The translations under genes and the position numbers were made by a program. Of a DNA stretch of 64,000 nt, positions 59,004 to 64,000 are shown piece after piece. How positions within the stretch are numbered: position 1 is the stretch's first letter; every line of letters starts with the position of its first letter. The DNA is from Amycolatopsis rifamycinica. GTDB lineage: Bacteria; Actinomycetota; Actinomycetes; Mycobacteriales; Pseudonocardiaceae. The stretch lies in contig NZ_JMQI01000073.1 of the NCBI RefSeq assembly GCF_000695625.1, forward strand, positions 182,646 through 246,645, given 5' to 3'. Below the pieces are notes generated by a model, which saw only the letters and a list, made by a program, of their open reading frames with translations, had not been told where the DNA came from and searched no databases.

Positions 59004-59840
59004 ATGGGCTTCCTGGACGGGCGGGCCGTGGTGATCACCGGAGCCGGACGCGGGCTGGGGCGGGCGTTCGCGCGGCACGCGGCCGGGAACGGCGCCGCGG
59101 TCGTCGTCAACGACGTCGACGCGGAACCGGCCCGCGAAACCGTGGCCGCGATCGCCGCCGACGGCGGCACCGCCGTGGCGAGCGTCGGGTCGGTGGCCGA
59201 CGCCGAGTACGCCCGGTCGCTGATCTCCCTGTGCGGCAGGCGGTTCGGGGCCGTGGACGGGCTCGTCAACAACGCCGCCGTCGGCTACCACGCGCCGCCG
59301 TGGGAGGACGACGACGCCGAGCGGGCCCGGGCACTGGTCGAGACCAACGTGCTCGGTCCGCTCCACTGCGGCACCGCGGCCGCGAAGGTCATGTGCGCGC
59401 AGGGGCGTGGCGTCATCGTCAACGTCACGTCGGGGTCCATGATCGGGCAGCGCCGCGCCGCCGCCTACTCGGCGTCGAAGGGCGCGGTGGCCTCGATGAC
59501 CTACTCGTGGGCCGTGGACCTGGCCGAACACGGGGTGCGCGTCAACGCCGTCAGCCCGATCGCCTGGACCCGGCTGATGGCCGCCGATCCGAACGGCAAC
59601 CCCGACGCGCCGCCGCCCGAACGGGTGGCGCCCCTGGTGACTTACCTGCTCAGCGACCTCTCGGCCGGCGTCACCGGGCAGGTGCTGCGGCTCGCGGACG
59701 GGCACCTGCACGCCGTCCGGCAGCCGGGCATCATCCGGCCCGTCCTGCGCCGGGACAACTGGACGGTGGAGGAGATCGCCGCGGCCGTCGGCGGCGAGCT
59801 CGTCCTCGAGTCACCGCCGCGGGAACGCTGGACGCTCTGA
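59004..59840 (+). CDS. Short-chain dehydrogenase/reductase
   Basis: 278 residues. Rossmann motif VVITGAGRGLGRAFARHAAG, NNAAV at residue about 92 (LVNNAAVGYHAP), catalytic Ser of VTSGSMIG and YxxxK in AAYSASKGAVASMTYSW. The C-terminus has an extra 25-residue stretch (WTVEEIAAAVGGELVLESPP) beyond a classical SDR. Likely reduces a keto group on the chain or sugar, or makes an early intermediate. Separate ATG with GGGAGCC upstream, 215 bases after the glycosyltransferase gene; it may have its own promoter. Similar SDRs occur in fatty-acid beta-oxidation (MFE-like), so catabolic use is an alternative. Confidence 0.88.
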   Translation: MGFLDGRAVVITGAGRGLGRAFARHAAGNGAAVVVNDVDAEPARETVAAIAADGGTAVASVGSVADAEYARSLISLCGRRFGAVDGLVNNAAVGYHAPPWEDDDAERARALVETNVLGPLHCGTAAAKVMCAQGRGVIVNVTSGSMIGQRRAAAYSASKGAVASMTYSWAVDLAEHGVRVNAVSPIAWTRLMAADPNGNPDAPPPERVAPLVTYLLSDLSAGVTGQVLRLADGHLHAVRQPGIIRPVLRRDNWTVEEIAAAVGGELVLESPPRERWTL

Positions 59841-59897
59841 GCGGACCACCGGAACGGGTGGCTATCCACAGTGGACGCCCGCTACTAGCTTGGAGAG

Positions 59898-61928
59898 ATG
59901 ACGGCCACCGCGGAGGTCACCCCCGGCGCCGCGGCGCCGCCCGCACTGAGCCGCGGCCGGGTCAACGCCGTGTTCGGCGCCGTGCTGCTCGGCATGCTGC
60001 TGGCGGCGCTGGACCAGACCATCGTCGGGACCGCGCTGCCGACCATCGTCGGCGACCTCGGCGGTGCCGGGCACCTGTCCTGGGTGGTGACGTCCTACCT
60101 GCTGGCCGAGACGATCATGACCGTGGTCGTCGGCAAGCTCGGCGACCTGTTCGGCCGCAAGCTGATGTTCCAGCTGTCGGTGATCGTGTTCGGCGTCGGC
60201 TCGTTCTGCGCCGGGTTCGCCGACAGCATGGTCTGGCTGATCGTCTGGCGCGCGGTGCAGGGGCTGGGCGGCGGCGGGCTGATGGTCACCTCGACCGCCC
60301 TCATCGCCGACGTCGTCCCGCTGCGCGAGCGCGGCAGGTACCAGGGCGTGCTGGGCTCGGTGTTCGGCGTGGTGACCGTGGCCGGGCCGATGCTCGGCGG
60401 CTTCTTCGTCGACCACCTGTCGTGGCGGTGGGCCTTCTACGTCAACATCCCGCTGGTCGTCGTGGTGCTGGTGGTGGCGTCCTCGGCGATGCCGAACGCG
60501 CGCGCGGCGGTCAAGCCGGTCATCGACTACCTCGGCATCCTGCTCATCGGCCTCGCCGCGACCGGCCTGACCCTGGTGACGAGCTGGGGCGGCACGCAGT
60601 ACGCGTGGGGCTCGCCGGTGATCATCGGGATGGCGATCGGCTCGATCCTGCTGCTGGGGGCGTTCGTCTTCGTCGAACTGCGGGCGAAGGAGCCGATGCT
60701 GCCGATGCGGCTGTTCCGCAACCCCGTGTTCACCGTCGGCGGGATCATGAGCTTCGTCGTCGGCTTCGCGATGCTCGGTGCGCTGTCCTACTTGCCGACG
60801 TACATGCAGTACGTCCAGGGCACGTCCGCGACGACGTCCGGGGTGCGGCTGCTGCCGATGGTGCTGGCGCTGCTCGTCGCGTCGATCGCCGCGGGCAACG
60901 CGGTGAGCCGGACCGGGCGGTACAAGATCTTCCCGCTGGCCGGGGCGGCGGGCATGACGATCGGGCTCTACCTGCTTTCCCGGCTGGACACCGGCACCGG
61001 GTTCTGGGAGGCGTCGGCGTACATGGCCGTGCTGGGCCTGGGCATCGGGCTCGGCATGCAGGTGCTCACCATCGCCGTGCAGAACACCGTCGACTACGCC
61101 GACCTGGGCGTCGCGACCTCCGGCGTGACGTTCCTGCGTTCGATCGGCAGCTCGTTCGGCGCGGCGATCTTCGGGACGGTGTACGCGAACCAGCTGACGC
61201 CGAACCTGGCCGCGGTTCCGGTGCCGCCGGGCGTCGACCCGCGGGCGCTGCAGGTGCCGACGGCGTTGCACGCCCTGCCGGAGTCGGTGTCGGCCCCGGT
61301 GATCAAGGCCTACAGCGACTCCCTGCACGTCGTGTTCCTCGCCGCGGCCCCGGTCGGCCTGGTGGCGTTCGCGCTGGCGTTCTTCCTCAAGGAGGTCCCG
61401 CTGCGGGACACGGCCCGCGCGGCGGCCCCGGACCTGGGTGACGGCTTCGCGATGCCGGAGGCGCGCACCGACGACCGCGAGCTCGAGCGCGCGGTGGCGA
61501 CGCTGTTCTTCCGCGAGCGCCGTCAGGTGGCGCCGGCGATCGCCGAGCGGGCCGGAGGCGACCTCGACGAAGGCGGGATCTGGTGCCTGCTGCAGGTCCA
61601 CCTGCGGCGACGCCGCGGCACGCCGGCGACGCCGCGGGCGATCGGCGAGTACTTCGGCGTGCCCGCACCGGTGCTGGAGCCGGCGTTCAACCGCCTGGAG
61701 CTGACCGGGCACCTGCGGTACACGCGGGAGGGCTGGGAGCTGACGGCCTCGGGCCGGGAGGAGTTCGGGAAGGTGGTCCGGGCCTGGCACGACTGGCTGG
61801 CCGACCGCCTCGGCGACTGGGGAACGGCCGACCGCGCCGAACTCGACGCGGCCATCGGCCGGGTCGCCGGCCGCCTGATGGACCAGAGCGCGGAGTCACG
61901 AACCTCCGGCCGCCACGCTCTCACCTGA
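59898..61928 (+). CDS. DHA2-family MFS exporter with C-terminal winged-helix domain
   Basis: 676 residues. Residues about 25-505 have 14 membrane segments and DHA2 motifs (LDQTIVGTALPTIVGDLGG, GKLGDLFGRKLMFQ, RAVQGLGGGGLMV). Residues about 510-676 are soluble: ERAVATLFFRERRQVAPAIA, then AIGEYFGVPAPVLEPAFNRL and ELTGHLRYTREGWELTASGR, which look like a MarR-type winged helix. Likely role: export of the cluster product, with the cytoplasmic domain sensing it or DNA. ATG close after GGAGAG. The SDR gene ends 57 bases upstream. Its stop faces a 75-base repeat array. Confidence 0.88.
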   Translation: MTATAEVTPGAAAPPALSRGRVNAVFGAVLLGMLLAALDQTIVGTALPTIVGDLGGAGHLSWVVTSYLLAETIMTVVVGKLGDLFGRKLMFQLSVIVFGVGSFCAGFADSMVWLIVWRAVQGLGGGGLMVTSTALIADVVPLRERGRYQGVLGSVFGVVTVAGPMLGGFFVDHLSWRWAFYVNIPLVVVVLVVASSAMPNARAAVKPVIDYLGILLIGLAATGLTLVTSWGGTQYAWGSPVIIGMAIGSILLLGAFVFVELRAKEPMLPMRLFRNPVFTVGGIMSFVVGFAMLGALSYLPTYMQYVQGTSATTSGVRLLPMVLALLVASIAAGNAVSRTGRYKIFPLAGAAGMTIGLYLLSRLDTGTGFWEASAYMAVLGLGIGLGMQVLTIAVQNTVDYADLGVATSGVTFLRSIGSSFGAAIFGTVYANQLTPNLAAVPVPPGVDPRALQVPTALHALPESVSAPVIKAYSDSLHVVFLAAAPVGLVAFALAFFLKEVPLRDTARAAAPDLGDGFAMPEARTDDRELERAVATLFFRERRQVAPAIAERAGGDLDEGGIWCLLQVHLRRRRGTPATPRAIGEYFGVPAPVLEPAFNRLELTGHLRYTREGWELTASGREEFGKVVRAWHDWLADRLGDWGTADRAELDAAIGRVAGRLMDQSAESRTSGRHALT

Positions 61929-61935
61929 CCCCGCC

Positions 61936-62196
61936 ACTTTCCCGGGGAAAGATCCGCCCCGTAATGCGCCACTTTCCCTGGGAAAGTGGCGCCTCGGGGC
62001 TGGTCAGCCGCGCCGGAGGTCGTGGGGGCCGGGGCGGAAGGTGTCTCTTTCCCTGGGAAAGTGGCGCCTCGGGGCTGGTCAGGGGCGCCGGAAGTCGTGG
62101 GGGCCGGGACGGAAGGTGTCTCTTTCCCTGGGAAAGTGGCGCCTCGGGGGCTGGTCAGCGGCGCCAGAAGTCGTGGGGGGTGCGGCCGGGGCGGAA
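61936..62196. repeat. 75-base tandem repeat array carrying a strong hairpin
   Basis: CTTTCCC begins copies at 61972, 62047 and 62122 (period 75), with an older degenerate hairpin at 61936. Copy one contains GCGCCACTTTCCC (61966-61978), T, GGGAAAGTGGCGC (61980-61992): perfect 13-bp arms. Each unit also repeats the 3' end of the PHP gene. Located between convergent genes, it probably ends transcription both ways, but the repetition itself needs another explanation. Confidence 0.85.
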
Positions 62197-62988
62197 GCCG
62201 CAGGACTCGGCCAGGGCCGCGGCCTCCGCGAAGCCGTGGCCGACCAAGCCCGGCTCGTGGGCGTCGCTGCCGAAGGCCACCGCCTCGCCGCCGGCCTGGT
62301 ACCACCAGCGCACCACCGCACCCGGCAGCGGCACCTTGGTGTTGACCTCCAGCGCGCGACCACTGCGGGCCAGCGCGCGCAGCACCGTGCGGAACTCCTC
62401 CTCGAACTCTGCCGCCGCGAACGGCGGCCCTTCGCCCGGCCACGACCGCAGCGGGTAGTCGATGTGCGCGAGCACCGCGAAGTCCGCCGTCGACTCGACC
62501 AGCTCCAGCACCTCTCCGAGGTACGCCCGCAGCAGCTCGCCCGGCGGCTGGTCCACCACGGTCACCTCATGGTGGTGCTCGCCGTCGGGCAGGGAATGGA
62601 CCGAACCCAGCACTCGATCGAAGTCGTGGGCCGCCAGCAGCGCGTCGGCGCGCGGGCGGTGCCAGTGCGGCTCGCTCAGCTCCACGCCCGAAAGGATCCG
62701 CAGCCCGGGGAACCGCGAGCGGCACTCCTCGACGCACGCCAGGTACCCGGAGACGTCGAGGTCCGGCGGCTCCAGGACGCCGTCCGGGCGCAACCGCACC
62801 CGGAAGTGCTCCGGCAGCACCGGCCGGACCGGCTCCGGGATCAGCCACGGCGTCAGGTCCGCGTGTTCGGTGAACGCCACCGACGGCAGGCCCACCTCGA
62901 TCGCCCGTTCGCACGAGCCGATCATCGATCCGGTGACCGTGTCCCAGGACCATTCGGTGTGGACGTGACCGTCCGTCGGAAGGCTCAC
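62155..62988 (-). CDS. PHP-domain phosphoesterase (histidinol-phosphatase type)
   Basis: 277 residues. Metal ligands are in DGHVHTEWSWD, VAFTEHADLTPW, GVELSEPHWHR, GSVHSLPDGEHHHE, LAHIDYPLR and AFGSDAHEP: the usual PHP set of His, Asp and Glu residues. The family includes HisJ-type histidinol phosphatases and nucleases. GTG at 62988 starts immediately before the first metal motif. Divergent from the LigD-like polymerase gene (30 bases between), which may mean a DNA repair link, but this is uncertain. The 3' end of the gene is copied in the tandem array that follows. Confidence 0.88.
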   Translation of the reverse strand: MSLPTDGHVHTEWSWDTVTGSMIGSCERAIEVGLPSVAFTEHADLTPWLIPEPVRPVLPEHFRVRLRPDGVLEPPDLDVSGYLACVEECRSRFPGLRILSGVELSEPHWHRPRADALLAAHDFDRVLGSVHSLPDGEHHHEVTVVDQPPGELLRAYLGEVLELVESTADFAVLAHIDYPLRSWPGEGPPFAAAEFEEEFRTVLRALARSGRALEVNTKVPLPGAVVRWWYQAGGEAVAFGSDAHEPGLVGHGFAEAAALAESCGFRPGRTPHDFWRR

Positions 62989-63018
62989 CGAGCCACCGTA
63001 GCGAGTAGCGTCTGCGCC

Positions 63019-63963
63019 ATGGCGGACAAGGCTGTAGAGCTCGAAGTCGGGCACCGGACCGTCCGGATCTCCAACCCGGACCGGGTCTACTTCCCGGCCC
63101 GCGGCGAAACCAAGCTCGACCTGGTCAACTACTACCTCTCGGTGGGCGACGGCATCGTCAACGCCCTGCGCGAGCGGCCCTGCATGCTGCACCGCTTCCC
63201 GTCGGGCGTGGCGGGGGAGAAGGTGCACCAGAAGCGCGTGCCGAACGGCGCGCCGCCGTGGCTGGAGACCGTCCGGGTCGACTTCCCGCGCTACGGCCGG
63301 CACGCCCACGAGCTGTGCGTCACCGAACTCGCGCACGTCGCGTGGGCCGTCCAGATGTCCACAGTGGAGTTCCACCCGTGGAACTCCCGCCGTGCCGACA
63401 CCGAGAAGCCCGACGAGTGGCGCATCGACCTCGACCCGATGCCCGGCTGCGGCTACGACCGCGTCCGCCGGGTCGCACACGTCGCCCACGAGATCCTCGA
63501 CGAGCTCGGGGCGGTCGGCTGGCCGAAGACCTCCGGTGGCCGCGGCCTGCACATCTACGTCCGGATCGAACCCCGCTGGGGCTTCTCCGACGTCCGCCGG
63601 GCGGCGCTGGCCTTCGCCCACGAGGTCGAACGGCGGGCGCCGGACGACGTCACCACGACGTGGTGGCGCAAGGACCGCGACCCGCGGCTGCTCTTCGTCG
63701 ACTACAACCAGAACGCGCGTGACCACACGATCGCCAGCGCCTATTCGGTTCGCGGCAATCCCGAAGGGACGGTCTCGACGCCGATCCGCTGGGCGGAGAT
63801 CGACGACGCCGAGCCGGGTGACTTCACCATCGCCACGGTTCCGGCCCGGTTCGCCGAGCTGGGCGACCTTCACGCCGGGATCGACCAGGCCGTCTTCTCC
63901 CTCGAGCCGCTGCTGGAGTGGGCCGACCGGGACGGCGTGGAGGAGCCACCCGACTCCGACTGA
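63019..63963 (+). CDS. LigD-like DNA/RNA polymerase domain protein (NHEJ)
   Basis: 314 residues, the archaeo-eukaryotic primase-like polymerase domain of LigD as a separate protein. The catalytic Asp pair is Asp137/Asp139 in DEWRIDLDPMPG, and the nucleotide-binding His lies in KTSGGRGLHIYVRI. The third acid is probably in LLFVDYNQNARD. In LigD, this domain fills gaps during non-homologous end joining. No ligase or nuclease domain is attached, as in many actinomycetes with several LigD-type proteins. ATG at 63019. The remaining 37 bases of the window show nothing. Confidence 0.9.
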   Translation: MADKAVELEVGHRTVRISNPDRVYFPARGETKLDLVNYYLSVGDGIVNALRERPCMLHRFPSGVAGEKVHQKRVPNGAPPWLETVRVDFPRYGRHAHELCVTELAHVAWAVQMSTVEFHPWNSRRADTEKPDEWRIDLDPMPGCGYDRVRRVAHVAHEILDELGAVGWPKTSGGRGLHIYVRIEPRWGFSDVRRAALAFAHEVERRAPDDVTTTWWRKDRDPRLLFVDYNQNARDHTIASAYSVRGNPEGTVSTPIRWAEIDDAEPGDFTIATVPARFAELGDLHAGIDQAVFSLEPLLEWADRDGVEEPPDSD

Positions 63964-64000
63964 CGTATTTCCCGCGGCTGGTCGTGCGTGGTGAGGCGGG

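Noticed and set aside
61936..62196. A CRISPR array or riboswitch
   Set aside because: Units are contiguous near-identical copies without variable spacers, located between gene ends rather than upstream of a gene.

Overview
The window is chromosomal DNA of a high-GC actinomycete. Codons are almost all G/C-ending, GTG starts are common, and start/stop overlaps (ATGA, GTGA) link genes in tight operons. The secretory glucodextranase, the LigD-type polymerase, the PUFA-like polyketide synthase and the recurrent palindromes all fit a filamentous Pseudonocardiaceae-type genome; Amycolatopsis is my best guess, by inference only. I saw no rRNA, tRNA, CRISPR array, phage or transposase gene.

Bases 1-20600 form an oxalate/formate locus. 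It holds a 5'-truncated OFA-type transporter and fdhD. A minus-strand operon follows (sucC-like, sucD-like, lysR). Divergent from it is a plus-strand operon: ThDP lyase of oxalyl-CoA decarboxylase type, frc, ADP-forming acyl-CoA ligase and two tandem OFA transporters. A GntR/FCD regulator then sits opposite an operon of a ketopantoate-reductase-like enzyme and an NAD-type formate dehydrogenase. That dehydrogenase is split: its N-terminal Fe-S part is encoded last, after the NuoEF fusion, and its catalytic part first. The 8-mer GTATGCAA lies in three palindromic contexts at the GntR gene and at the two divergent promoters, which suggests one regulon.

Bases 20600-31440 hold the glycerate pathway for glyoxylate (hyi, glxR, gcl, later glycerate kinase) and purine use (three-subunit xanthine dehydrogenase, guanine deaminase, NCS2 permease, an allophanate-hydrolase-like small protein). 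Both purine and oxalate breakdown can feed glyoxylate, so the block reads as a C2/purine catabolic island. The Gcl carries the canonical ThDP-activating glutamate that E. coli Gcl lacks.

Bases 31400-45300 are mixed. They contain an aldo/keto reductase with a divergent TetR, a secreted GH15 glucodextranase, an NAD kinase-like/SPFH pair divergent from an NrtR-like Nudix regulator with two operator-like palindromes, a GH2 beta-galactosidase, an eroded amino-acid permease, a glutaminase, and a DauR-like regulator with a threonine-synthase-like enzyme.

Bases 45338-61928 are a biosynthetic cluster. Protein 1 is NPD(ER-like)-KS-AT-ACP-ACP-KR. Protein 2 is KS-AT-DH-PPTase. A free ACP, an alpha/beta hydrolase, a GT1 glycosyltransferase, an SDR and a DHA2 exporter with a C-terminal winged helix follow. 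I read this as an iterative PUFA/secondary-lipid-like synthase that makes, glycosylates and exports a lipid; the product is unknown. The end of the window holds a PHP phosphoesterase and a LigD-like polymerase.

Repeat biology is notable: a paired CACTTTC/GAAAGTG palindrome lies between genes and also in frame inside the second PKS protein, gene 3' ends are tandemly duplicated, and TCCACWGTGGA recurs seven times.
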